Positions 8,902 to 16,914 of a stretch of 64,000 bases of DNA are shown here, piece after piece; position 1 is the stretch's first letter; each line of letters starts with the position of its first letter. Below the pieces are notes generated by a model. That model was not told where the DNA came from, searched no databases, and saw nothing but the letters and a program-made list of their open reading frames with translations. The translations under genes were made by a program, and so were the position numbers. The DNA comes from Zoogloea sp. LCSB751 (lineage in GTDB: Bacteria; Pseudomonadota; Gammaproteobacteria; Burkholderiales; Rhodocyclaceae), in contig NZ_MWUM01000001.1 in the NCBI RefSeq assembly GCF_002028455.1, positions 248,001-312,000 of the forward strand. Direction: 5' to 3'.

Positions 8902-10929
8902 ATGCAGATCGTGTCTGCGCTGCGTTCCTTCCTAGAACTCGATGTCACGCCCGACAGCGATGGCGTGCAGGCGACCCGGCGCAGCAACCTGCGCCGCCTG
9001 CGGGTTTTTTCGGTGGTATTCCTGCTGATCCTGCTGCCCGGTCTCGTGTGGAACTTTCTGCGTGCCCCGGAGTATCGGGCGACCGCCCGCGTGCAGTTCA
9101 CCGCCGGGATCGACGTTCCGCGGGCCGATGCCGCGCCGGGCGGCGGCGACGGTGGTCAGGCCGACGTGCTGACCCAGGTGCAGGTCCTGACCAGCCGTCC
9201 GCTGCTGGACAAGGTGGCCCGGGTTCTGGCCAGCGGTGGATTCCCGCTGGCGGCCGGCGATCCGGCCGCCCAGTTGCAGGCCATGATCGGTGCCGAGCCG
9301 GTGGAGGGCACCGGGGTCATCGAATTACAGGCGATCGGTCCCAGGCCGGAACTGCTGGCCGCCGCGCTGAATACCCTCATCGAACAGTACAAGGAAGAGA
9401 TGAAGGCCTCGTTCGGCGCGGCCGCCAGCGAAGGGCTCACCCGGGCGCGGGAAGAGGCGGCGTCCCTGTCGAAGGCCGCCATCGAACGGCGGGCCCGCCT
9501 GGATGCGTTCCGGGCGAAGAACGGCATGCTCTCGTCCGAGCGGGATGAGAACGATGCGGTGGCCAGGATGAAGGGCTTGAGCGGGTCCCTCAGCACCGCC
9601 ACCGAAAAGCTCGCCGTCGCCGAAGCCCGCCTGCGGGCCCTGAAGGAGAGCATTGCGTCCGGCAAATGGGGTTCGCAGCCGAAAGACGACCCGACCCTGG
9701 CCGGCATGGAGACGCGCCTGTCCCAGTTGCGCGAGGAATACCGCGACCTGGAGCGCACCTATACGCCGGCCTTCCTGAACATGGATCCGCGCGCCCGTGC
9801 GCAGCGTTCGCGGATCACGGAACTGGAGCGCCAGATCGAGAGCCAGCGGGCCGGTGGGCAGCAGGCCGCCCTTGCCGCCGCTCAGGAAGAAGTGAGCAGC
9901 GCCCGCGCCACGGCGGAACAGCTGCAGGCACAGATCACCACCCAGCGTGCATCCGTCCAGAATTTCTCCCAGCGTTTCGTGCAGGCCAAGGCGCTGGAGG
10001 ACGATCTGGCCCAGATCGAAAAAGCCGGCCGGGAGGCCCTGGAGCGTTTGACCCGGATGGAGGCCAACGAGCACAGCCGCCTGCCGTCCCTGAGTCTGGT
10101 GGAGGCCGCCAATGTGCCCCAGTCGGCTTTCCGGCCCGATTACGTGCGCGATGGCCTGAGCGTGCTCGGACTGGCCTTCGGCCTGGGCTTGCTGTCGATC
10201 TGGTTCGTCGAGCTGTTCAACCGGCAGCCGCCAGCCAAGGCTCCGCTCAACACCACCGTCATCATCCCCCAGCCCTGGGGCGTGCCGGGTATGCCCCAGG
10301 GCATGTTGGCGGCGAACCCGATCGCCAGCCTGCCGCCGGCTGGGGCGGCGCTGGCTGCGGGCCTGCTGCCGGGCAGCGCAGCGACCCTGCGGGAGCTGCG
10401 CCAGGACGAGTTGGCCGCGCTGCTGGCGGCGGCCCCCGGCGAGGCGCGCGATGTCGTTGCGGTGTTGCTTCTCGGCCTGAGTACGGAGGAGGCGCTGGCC
10501 CTGCGTCGGGCCGATCTGGATGCCGCTGCCGCGACCCTTGAGGTCGGTGGTGCCGCGCCCCGTACCATCCCCGTGCCCGCCTGGCTGCTGCGGAGCCTGA
10601 CGGCGGCGGAGCGGACGCCCGACGCAGCCCTGCTGCAGGGGGCCGGTGGGGCCGTGCTGAGCGTCGCGGATGTCCAGTCCATGCTTGCCTGCGCCGCCTT
10701 CGATGGCGGTCTGGCCAATGCCGCAGGCATCACGCCGGAGGCTTTGCGGCATACTTGCACCGCCTGGCTGGTGCGCCAGGGCTTGCGTTTCTCCGATCTG
10801 GCGGCGCTGGTGGGGCGCCCGAATGCCGAAGACTTGTCCGTTTATGCCGGCTTGGCGCCCGCCGGGCCCAGGAAGAGTGCCGCCGAGATCGATGTGCTGA
10901 TGCCCGCCCTTCGCAGCGTCGAAGGGTGA
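8902..10929 (+). CDS. Wzz/GumC-type chain-length protein fused to a degenerate tyrosine-recombinase-like domain
   Basis: Protein of 675 residues. Residues 1-440 look like a polysaccharide co-polymerase (Wzz/GumC family). There is a membrane helix at about 36-53, a periplasmic region with the opening EYRATARVQF, long coiled coils (about 175-390) and a closing membrane helix (about 419-437). After a proline-rich linker, residues about 495-650 resemble the catalytic half of tyrosine recombinases: VLLLGLSTEEALALRRADLD (521-540), TPEALRHTCTAWLVRQG (611-627) and Y648 in LSVYAG. By alignment by eye, catalytic Arg I is S527, the H of H-x-x-R is E613 and the later His is R639; R616 and Y648 remain. 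It is probably not an active recombinase. A related protein without this domain is encoded at 13022-14032. Confidence 0.75.
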   Translation: MQIVSALRSFLELDVTPDSDGVQATRRSNLRRLRVFSVVFLLILLPGLVWNFLRAPEYRATARVQFTAGIDVPRADAAPGGGDGGQADVLTQVQVLTSRPLLDKVARVLASGGFPLAAGDPAAQLQAMIGAEPVEGTGVIELQAIGPRPELLAAALNTLIEQYKEEMKASFGAAASEGLTRAREEAASLSKAAIERRARLDAFRAKNGMLSSERDENDAVARMKGLSGSLSTATEKLAVAEARLRALKESIASGKWGSQPKDDPTLAGMETRLSQLREEYRDLERTYTPAFLNMDPRARAQRSRITELERQIESQRAGGQQAALAAAQEEVSSARATAEQLQAQITTQRASVQNFSQRFVQAKALEDDLAQIEKAGREALERLTRMEANEHSRLPSLSLVEAANVPQSAFRPDYVRDGLSVLGLAFGLGLLSIWFVELFNRQPPAKAPLNTTVIIPQPWGVPGMPQGMLAANPIASLPPAGAALAAGLLPGSAATLRELRQDELAALLAAAPGEARDVVAVLLLGLSTEEALALRRADLDAAAATLEVGGAAPRTIPVPAWLLRSLTAAERTPDAALLQGAGGAVLSVADVQSMLACAAFDGGLANAAGITPEALRHTCTAWLVRQGLRFSDLAALVGRPNAEDLSVYAGLAPAGPRKSAAEIDVLMPALRSVEG

Positions 10930-10963
10930 GGCCGAACCCCGAATTTTCATCAAGGAAGTGAAC

Positions 10964-12616
10964 ATGCTGCAGAAATACCCCGCCTTCCCCGGTGTGGCCG
11001 GGCCGGTTGTCGTGATCGTCATGGACGGTTACGGCCTGCCCAAGAACGCTGCGGGCAGCGCCATCGCCGCCGCCCGCAAGCCGACCCTCGACCGTCTGTT
11101 CGCCAACTATCCGAACATCTCCCTGCGCGCCCACGGCACCGCCGTCGGCATGCCGTCCGACGATGACATGGGCAACTCGGAGGTCGGCCACAACGCCATC
11201 GGCGCCGGCCAGGTGTATGCACAAGGTGCGGCGCTGGTCGCCAACGCGATTGCCGACGGCGCGATCTGGGCGGGTGACGCGTGGAAGGAGATCGTCGCGG
11301 GGGCCAAGGCCGGCGCGAACGGCAAGGAGGGCACGATCCACTTCATCGGCCTGTTCTCCGACGGCAATGTGCACAGTCACATCGACCACCTGAAGGCGAT
11401 GGTCGTGCAGGCCAAGGCCGAAGGCGTGAAGACCGTGCGCATCCATGCGCTCATCGACGGCCGCGACGTGCCCGAGACCAGCGCGCTGGAATACGTGGTG
11501 CCCTTCGAGGCCTTCCTGGCCGAGATCAGCACCGAGGGCTTCGACGCCCGCATCGCCTCCGGCGGCGGCCGCCAGTACATCACCATGGACCGCTACGACG
11601 CCAACTGGCCGATGGTTGCCAAAGGCTGGAAGACCCACGTGCTCGGCGAAGGTGCCCAGTTCGCCAACGCTACTGACGCCATCAACGGCCTGCGCGAGCG
11701 TCACCCGGGCACCATCGACCAGGATCTGCCGGAATTCGTCATCGCCGACGGCGGCAAGCCCATCGGCACCATCGAGGACGGCGACTCGGTCGTCTTCTAC
11801 AACTTCCGCGGCGACCGGGCCATCGAGATCACCCGCGCCTTCGTCGAGGACGACTTCGACAAGTTCGACCGCGTGCGCCACCCCAAGGTCACCTACGCCG
11901 GCATGCTCCAGTACGACGGCGACCTGCAGCTGCCGAAGCGCTTCCTGGTGGCCCCGCCGGCCATCAAGGACACCTCCGGCGAATGGTTCAGCAAGGCCGG
12001 CCTGGCCCAGTTCGCGTGCTCCGAGACGCAGAAGTTCGGCCACGTGACCTACTTCTGGAACGGCAACCGCTCCGGCAAGTTCGACGGCGAAACCTGGCAG
12101 GAAGTCCCCAGCGATGTGGTGCCCTTCGAGCAGCGTCCGTGGATGAAGGCCGCCGAGATCACCGACGCGCTGATCGCCGCGCTGCAGTCCGGCCAGTACA
12201 AGATCCTGCGCTGCAACTACGCCAACGGCGACATGGTCGGCCACACCGGCAATTTCCAGGCTGCGGCGATTGCCATCGAGGCCGTCGACCTGGCCCTGTC
12301 GCGCCTGCTGCCGGTCATCGACGCCGCTGGCGGGGTGGCATTGATCACCGCCGACCACGGCAACGCCGACGAAATGTTCGAGCTGGACAAGAAGACCAAG
12401 CAGCCCGCCCTCAACAAGGACGGCTCCTTCAAGGCCAAGACCGCGCACACCCTCAACCCGGTGCCGCTGATCCTCTACGACAACGTCAGCGGCGGCAAGC
12501 TGGGCCTCAAGCAGACTCCGACCGCCGGCCTGTCCAGCATCGCCGCCACCGTCGCCAACCTGCTCGGGCTGGAAAAGCACGCCAAGTGGGACGAGGGCGT
12601 GCTGGAGGTGAAGTAA
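10964..12616 (+). CDS. gpmI: 2,3-bisphosphoglycerate-independent phosphoglycerate mutase
   Basis: Protein of 550 residues of the alkaline-phosphatase superfamily that interconverts 3- and 2-phosphoglycerate using two Mn ions. VVIVMDGYGLPKN opens the phosphatase domain, and the catalytic serine is in MGNSEVGHNAIGAG (S72). HALIDGRDVPETSA and YYxxN-type motifs follow, and ITADHGNAD and KTAHTLNPVP complete the metal site. The sequence is of the longer variant seen in betaproteobacteria. An ATG at 10964 is preferred over the GTG at 10958 because AAGGAAG (10952-10958) is ideally placed as its ribosome binding site. A strong intrinsic terminator follows. It sits between the two Wzz-like genes without obvious functional link. 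Confidence 0.95.
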   Translation: MLQKYPAFPGVAGPVVVIVMDGYGLPKNAAGSAIAAARKPTLDRLFANYPNISLRAHGTAVGMPSDDDMGNSEVGHNAIGAGQVYAQGAALVANAIADGAIWAGDAWKEIVAGAKAGANGKEGTIHFIGLFSDGNVHSHIDHLKAMVVQAKAEGVKTVRIHALIDGRDVPETSALEYVVPFEAFLAEISTEGFDARIASGGGRQYITMDRYDANWPMVAKGWKTHVLGEGAQFANATDAINGLRERHPGTIDQDLPEFVIADGGKPIGTIEDGDSVVFYNFRGDRAIEITRAFVEDDFDKFDRVRHPKVTYAGMLQYDGDLQLPKRFLVAPPAIKDTSGEWFSKAGLAQFACSETQKFGHVTYFWNGNRSGKFDGETWQEVPSDVVPFEQRPWMKAAEITDALIAALQSGQYKILRCNYANGDMVGHTGNFQAAAIAIEAVDLALSRLLPVIDAAGGVALITADHGNADEMFELDKKTKQPALNKDGSFKAKTAHTLNPVPLILYDNVSGGKLGLKQTPTAGLSSIAATVANLLGLEKHAKWDEGVLEVK

Positions 12617-12652
12617 GTCCGGCCCGTTCGTCTCGTCGTTCCCCAACCACGC

Positions 12653-12680
12653 AAAACGGCGGCCCAAGGGCCGCCGTTTT
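12653..12680 (+). terminator. Rho-independent terminator of gpmI
   Basis: The stem ACGGCGGCCC / GGGCCGCCGT with a two-base centre is flanked by AAAA and TTTT. It is symmetrical, so it could act in both directions, and it isolates gpmI from the repeat array downstream. Confidence 0.9.
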
Positions 12681-12699
12681 CTTATCTGTCCACCGGCTT

Positions 12700-12846
12700 G
12701 CGGTTCAATCCTGGTTGGGCGCGAATCGAATCGACAGATTGGCGAATCGTATTCACCGAGCGGCAAATCGAATTCGCGAGGCTGCGAATCCTTCACGCGG
12801 GCTTGCGAATCGAATTGCGGAGGCGGCGGATCGGATTCGCCGATGT
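12700..12846 (+). repeat. Seven tandem degenerate 21-bp repeats
   Basis: Seven units of exactly 21 bp start at 12700, 12721, 12742, 12763, 12784, 12805 and 12826. Most begin GCGAATCGAATTC or a close variant; the first and last are the most diverged. Several units hold an imperfect palindrome pairing GCGAAT with ATTCGC. The period equals two helical turns, so all units would lie on one face of the DNA. This suggests a cooperative protein-binding array, but a read-through peptide with a seven-residue period is also possible. The array fills much of the 405-base gap between gpmI and the second Wzz-like gene. Confidence 0.85.
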
Positions 12847-12911
12847 GCGGGACATGCGGAGAATGGGCCAGGCTGCTTTGGGCAACGTGCCTGTTTATCT
12901 CATGGGGTGCA

Positions 12912-12928
12912 GGATGATAACGTCATCC
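12912..12928. promoter_or_regulatory. Perfect 6-bp inverted repeat, possible operator
   Basis: GGATGA-TAACG-TCATCC is a perfect dyad centred about 100 bases ahead of the second Wzz-like gene and 65 bases after the 21-bp array. Its size suits a dimeric repressor. No regulator is encoded next to it. Confidence 0.35.
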
Positions 12929-13021
12929 AATCCGGTGCCTGCAGCCCTGTTCCGATGATGCTCAGGCTGATGGGCGCCGTTCTTCGAATCGCTTTGCGGC
13001 GATTGTTTCGGTGAGCTGCCC

Positions 13022-14032
13022 ATGCCTTTTCCCGTTGCGCTGCGTTGTGCGCTTGAACGATACGCGATGTCCCTTTCCTGTGCGTGCCGGCGTGTCCGGC
13101 CGCGTGTGCTTGTCCCGGCGATCCTGCTGCTGGCAGTGATGTTGGGGTGGGCGTGGAGCGCGCTGCATTCGGTCGAATATCGGGCCGTTGTGCGGGTCAG
13201 GCTGCCGGTTGTCGCCGATCAGCGGCAGAAGCAGCTCAGCAATCCGGCCGAGGAACTCGTCAGTCGTGTCTTGCTGGAGAAAGTGGCGGCGCGTCTGGAC
13301 CGGGGCGGCGGCGCATCTCTGGAGGTGTCCGCGTTGCAGGCGCTGCTGAGGGTCGAGGTGCTGCCGGCGAGCGGCATCATCGCGTTGCAGGCCACGGGCA
13401 GCGACCCCGCGTATCTGGCGGCCGTTCTCGATAGTGTGCTGGATGTGTACCGGGAAGAGGGCCAGGCGGTGACGCGCCTCCGGGCGGTGGCGGGCGCCCT
13501 GGAGGCGGCGGGGGCGGAGTTGGGCGAAGCCGAGGCGCGTCTGCAGGAGATCCAGGTGGCGCTGGCGTCGGGTACGCGCGATGGCCTGGGGGCGGACGAC
13601 GCGCGGCTGACGCTGATTGCCGACCGGGTGGCCGAGCTACGCGGCGAGATCCGCGACATGGAGCGGACCTTTGCGCCACCCTTGATCCGGCGCAATCCCC
13701 AGCTGCGGAAGCTGAACGGACGCATTGCCGTGCTGGAGCGGCAGATCAAGACGCAACGCAAAGCGATCCAGCGCAATGCCGTGAAGGCAGCGCAGCGTGA
13801 AGTGCGGCAGGGTCGTGCCGAGCTGGAACGGCTGAAGACCGAGCTGATGAGCTGGCGCGCCGAGTTGCTGACGGTGGTCGATGAACTTGTGGTATCGGCT
13901 GTGTCGGCGCCGCCCGAGCGGGGGCAGACGGCGTGGGGGGGGTTGGCCATGGCGGGCGGTTTGACTGCCGTGGCCCTGGGCAGTTGCCGGATCGCCCGGC
14001 GCCGCCGCGATCCCGTGCTGTTGCCGGGCTGA
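13022..14032 (+). CDS. Wzz/GumC-like polysaccharide co-polymerase protein
   Basis: Protein of 336 residues: an N-terminal membrane helix (about 31-48), then EYRAVVRVRLP, long coiled coils and a C-terminal helix (about 305-321). It is clearly a relative of the first 440 residues of the protein at 8902. Compare DMERTFAPPLIRRNP and RIAVLERQIKTQRK here with DLERTYTPAFLNMDP and RITELERQIESQR there. It lacks the recombinase-like domain and any tyrosine-kinase domain. The start at 13022 follows GGTGAG; an alternative ATG is at 13067. No polymerase, flippase or glycosyltransferase gene is nearby, so it is an orphan of an exopolysaccharide system. Confidence 0.7.
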   Translation: MPFPVALRCALERYAMSLSCACRRVRPRVLVPAILLLAVMLGWAWSALHSVEYRAVVRVRLPVVADQRQKQLSNPAEELVSRVLLEKVAARLDRGGGASLEVSALQALLRVEVLPASGIIALQATGSDPAYLAAVLDSVLDVYREEGQAVTRLRAVAGALEAAGAELGEAEARLQEIQVALASGTRDGLGADDARLTLIADRVAELRGEIRDMERTFAPPLIRRNPQLRKLNGRIAVLERQIKTQRKAIQRNAVKAAQREVRQGRAELERLKTELMSWRAELLTVVDELVVSAVSAPPERGQTAWGGLAMAGGLTAVALGSCRIARRRRDPVLLPG

Positions 14033-14062
14033 CGCCTGCTGGTTCTTGCTGGTGGAGGCGTC
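14031..14062 (+). terminator. Hairpin at the end of the second Wzz-like gene
   Basis: GACGCCT (starting within the stop codon) pairs with AGGCGTC at 14056-14062 across an 18-base loop. An AT-rich stretch follows but no clean T run. It is a weak terminator candidate at the border of the nuclease module. Confidence 0.35.
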
Positions 14063-14134
14063 AACGAAATAGGCTTTTTCATTTCATTGCTATCCCGTCG
14101 GGTTACCATCTAGGAATAACAATGGGAGCCCTGA

Positions 14135-16030
14135 ATGCAAGCGAATCCGAGATCGCTCGACACCTTATTCAACTCGCAGCTTCGATACGTCGTGCCGATG
14201 TTCCAGCGCCTCTACGTCTGGAAGGAAACGCCGCAGTGGTCGACCCTGTGGGAGGACGTCGCCGAGAAGGCCGCCTTGCTGATCAAGGGCGTAAAATCCA
14301 ATCCGCATTACCTAGGCGCTCTGATCATCGAAGGGGTCAAGCCCAACTCGCCGCGCGAGGTGAAGCGCTTCCTCATCATCGACGGGCAGCAGCGGCTCAC
14401 CACGCTCCAACTCCTGTTCTGCGCCTACCGCGACATCGCCCGCGCGAACGAGTGGAAGACGCTGGACCGGACGACGACGCGCTATTTGGAGAACGCCGAC
14501 GCCGACGTGATGGAGAAGCCGGACGAGGAGCTCTTCAAGCTCTGGCCGACCACGCTCAACCGGGACGCCTTCCGCAGCGTCGTCTCGGCTGGCAGCCCGG
14601 AGGAGGTCTCCAAGAGGCATCCCCTCGTGTATCTGCCAAGGAAGCGCAAGCCGGAGCCTCGCAACAACCTCGCCGAGGGCTACCTGTATTTCTCCAAGAT
14701 GATCTCGGCATGGATCGACGCGTCGGCCGCGGAGTTCTCGAAGACGCGGGAGGAGGCCGCTTTCGCGCTGCTTCAATCCTTGCAGCAGGACTTCTGCGTC
14801 GTCGAAATCTCCCTCTCGGAGGGCGACGATTCGAAGGAGATCTTCTATTCGCTCAACTCCCAGGGCCAGCCGCTCACGCAGTCCGACCTTCTGCGCAGCC
14901 TCATCTTCATGCGCGCGGAGAAGGAGCAGATCGACCGCGACGAAATCTTCGCCGAGTATTGGAGCAAGTTCGAGACGGACTTTTGGAGTATGGATGTCCG
15001 CCGGGGCGGCCGAACCTATTCGAGGCTCGACCTCGGCCTCCGCTTCTTCCTCATGGCGAAGACCGGGCAGATGGTCGACGCCCGCCGGGTGAACGAGGAA
15101 TATCGCCGCTGGGTGTCCGCCCATCCTCCGCGCTACGCCACGGTTAAGGATGAGCTCGCGGACTTCACCCGCCACGGCGAGGCGTATCAACGCTACGAGT
15201 CCGCGATCCCCTCGGAGCTGCTCTGCACGGACCTGCTGCGGGTCCTGATGGACTTCGACGTCTCCACGGCTCTGCCCCTAATCATGTTCTTGGAGTTGGA
15301 GGCCGGCCTCGACGAAGAGCAAGCGAAGGAGTGCCTCGACGCCGTCGAGTCGTTCATCGCTCGTCGCGTGCTCACGGGCGAGGAGACGAAGGAATACAAC
15401 AAGCTGTTCGTCGACGTGATCGGAAGCCTGCGCGGGCTGTCCGGCGCGGCGGTGCTCCCCGCCTTGCGCAAGAAGCTGCTGGAAGGCGGCGGAACGACCC
15501 GGCATTGGCCGACGGACGGCGAGGTCGTCGAGAAGGCCATCTCCCGCCCCATGTTCAAGATGATCAAAACCCCGGCCTTGCGGCTGATCCTCGAACGCTT
15601 GGAAACCGCCCTCCGGAACAAGAAGACCGAAAACTTGGACATTCCGGCCGGGCTGCAAATCGAGCATGTCCTGCCGCAGAAATGGGACGCCCATTGGAAG
15701 TTGAAGGGCGTGGCGATTCCCGCCAACGTGGCCTTGTATCCGCACCTGGCCGAAGGTGAGCTGGCGCCGCTGGCCGAGGCCATCCGGGGCCGCAACTCGA
15801 CCCTGCAAACGCTCGGCAACCTGACCCTGCTGAACCGATACCTCAACCCCGCCGCCAGCAACGGCTCGTTCGAGTCGAAACTGGTCGAATATCGGAACTC
15901 GGTGCTGCGTTTGAACCGGCATTTCGACGGCGCGACAGCATGGGACGAGGACGCCATCGCCAAACGAGGGAAGGCCCTAGGCGAGGCGATCTGCAAGATC
16001 TGGCCGCGTCCCGAGCCCTCGGCCTCCTAG
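14135..16030 (+). CDS. GmrSD-like DUF262/DUF1524 nuclease
   Basis: Protein of 631 residues. The N-terminal DUF262 (ParB-like NTP-binding) domain has VPMFQRLYVWKE (20-31) and the signature IDGQQRLTT (82-90). The C-terminal DUF1524 (HNH-type) domain has LQIEHVLPQKW, with H511 as likely catalytic His, and LGNLTLLNRYLN downstream. Fused proteins of this kind include GmrSD, a type IV restriction enzyme that cuts phage DNA with glucosylated hydroxymethylcytosine. The family also has BREX-associated and stand-alone members with other modified-DNA targets. All key motifs look intact. It is followed nine bases later by an HNH gene, forming a probable two-gene defence unit. The target modification is not predictable from sequence. 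Confidence 0.85.
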   Translation: MQANPRSLDTLFNSQLRYVVPMFQRLYVWKETPQWSTLWEDVAEKAALLIKGVKSNPHYLGALIIEGVKPNSPREVKRFLIIDGQQRLTTLQLLFCAYRDIARANEWKTLDRTTTRYLENADADVMEKPDEELFKLWPTTLNRDAFRSVVSAGSPEEVSKRHPLVYLPRKRKPEPRNNLAEGYLYFSKMISAWIDASAAEFSKTREEAAFALLQSLQQDFCVVEISLSEGDDSKEIFYSLNSQGQPLTQSDLLRSLIFMRAEKEQIDRDEIFAEYWSKFETDFWSMDVRRGGRTYSRLDLGLRFFLMAKTGQMVDARRVNEEYRRWVSAHPPRYATVKDELADFTRHGEAYQRYESAIPSELLCTDLLRVLMDFDVSTALPLIMFLELEAGLDEEQAKECLDAVESFIARRVLTGEETKEYNKLFVDVIGSLRGLSGAAVLPALRKKLLEGGGTTRHWPTDGEVVEKAISRPMFKMIKTPALRLILERLETALRNKKTENLDIPAGLQIEHVLPQKWDAHWKLKGVAIPANVALYPHLAEGELAPLAEAIRGRNSTLQTLGNLTLLNRYLNPAASNGSFESKLVEYRNSVLRLNRHFDGATAWDEDAIAKRGKALGEAICKIWPRPEPSAS

Positions 16031-16039
16031 CCGAACGCC

Positions 16040-16771
16040 ATGGGAAAGGGATACAAGGGCAAGCCGTGCGTCTATTGTCTCGAAGCCGAGTCGGCGGACG
16101 GGGACCACGTCCTTTCTAGGCAATTCGTCCTGCCGGAGCACAGGGGCAACCTTCCCAAGGTCCCGGCCTGCAAGCGCTGCAACAACGAGAAATCGAAACT
16201 GGAACACTACCTGACGGCCGTCATGCCGTTCGGGGGACGGCACGGGGAGGCCGGCAGGAACCTTACCGAACAGGTGCCGGGAAGGCTGGTGAAAAACGAA
16301 AGGCTTCACCGCGAGTTGGCGGACGGCGCGGAGCGGTATCTCGTGTCGGAAAACGGCGGTCAGTGGCAGCACGGCATGACGGTTCCGCTGGACGGCCGCG
16401 CGCTCGAAGCCCTATTCGAATACATGACGCGAGGCCTTGCCTTCCTTCATTGGGGGCTGGCGTTAGGGCCGGAGTTCGCCGTGCGTGCGGCGTTTCTCGG
16501 CGAGGCCGCCCGCCGGCCGTTCGAAGATATGATGGCCAAGAACGCCGAGAAGGTCGGGGGCAGCCTCGGCGGCGGGGCGTTCGAATACGAAGGGGCGATG
16601 GCCGGGGACGGATCGGGGCTGACTGTCTGGCGGATGTCCCTGTATGGGGCCGTCGTCGCGGGGGACGGAGACGCTGCAGGAAGGGAGGAGCGTTGCTCCG
16701 TCGCCCACTGCCTCACCGCACCACTGGCCTGGCCCGTCACCAAGAAATTGCTGGGGATGCTCGGAGGCTGA
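16040..16771 (+). CDS. HNH endonuclease-like protein
   Basis: Protein of 243 residues. The first 60 residues hold a zinc-binding HNH-like module: C10-x-x-C13, GDHVLSRQF (H23) and C44-x-x-C47 in CKRCNNEKSKLEHYL. This is the arrangement of small HNH nucleases with a CxxC...CxxC zinc finger. The remaining 180 residues have no recognised domain. It starts nine bases after the DUF262/DUF1524 gene and ends at a terminator, so it is most likely the partner of that gene. It could be a second nuclease or a specificity subunit. Confidence 0.75.
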   Translation: MGKGYKGKPCVYCLEAESADGDHVLSRQFVLPEHRGNLPKVPACKRCNNEKSKLEHYLTAVMPFGGRHGEAGRNLTEQVPGRLVKNERLHRELADGAERYLVSENGGQWQHGMTVPLDGRALEALFEYMTRGLAFLHWGLALGPEFAVRAAFLGEAARRPFEDMMAKNAEKVGGSLGGGAFEYEGAMAGDGSGLTVWRMSLYGAVVAGDGDAAGREERCSVAHCLTAPLAWPVTKKLLGMLGG

Positions 16772-16780
16772 CCGGCAAAC

Positions 16781-16819
16781 AAAAGCCCCCGCCGTTTCCG
16801 ACGAGGGCTTCTGATTTTT
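16781..16819 (+). terminator. Terminator after the HNH gene
   Basis: AAAAGCCC...GGGCTTCT forms a hairpin with an imperfect stem (CCCCGCCG / CGACGAGG region), followed by ATTTTT. It closes the two-gene nuclease module. Confidence 0.75.
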
Positions 16820-16914
16820 GCTTCGACCTAGGCTTTCTGCCGTCTCAAATTATCAACCGTTTTTGAGAGGGGCTTGGGCCGCAGCCCCCTTCCAATCCCC
16901 ACTCAGGGCAAGGC

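Noticed and set aside
8902..10929. Active site-specific recombinase
   Set aside because: Arg I and the box II and III histidines appear to be replaced, and the domain is tethered to a membrane co-polymerase.
12698..12958. 86-codon frame across the 21-bp array
   Set aside because: It would need a TTG start without a ribosome binding site. Its seven-residue period follows from the 21-bp DNA repeat and appears in the other frame too, so DNA function is more likely.
14033..16830. Attachment sites or integrase around the nuclease module
   Set aside because: No direct repeat flanks, tRNA junction or integrase gene were seen at either border.
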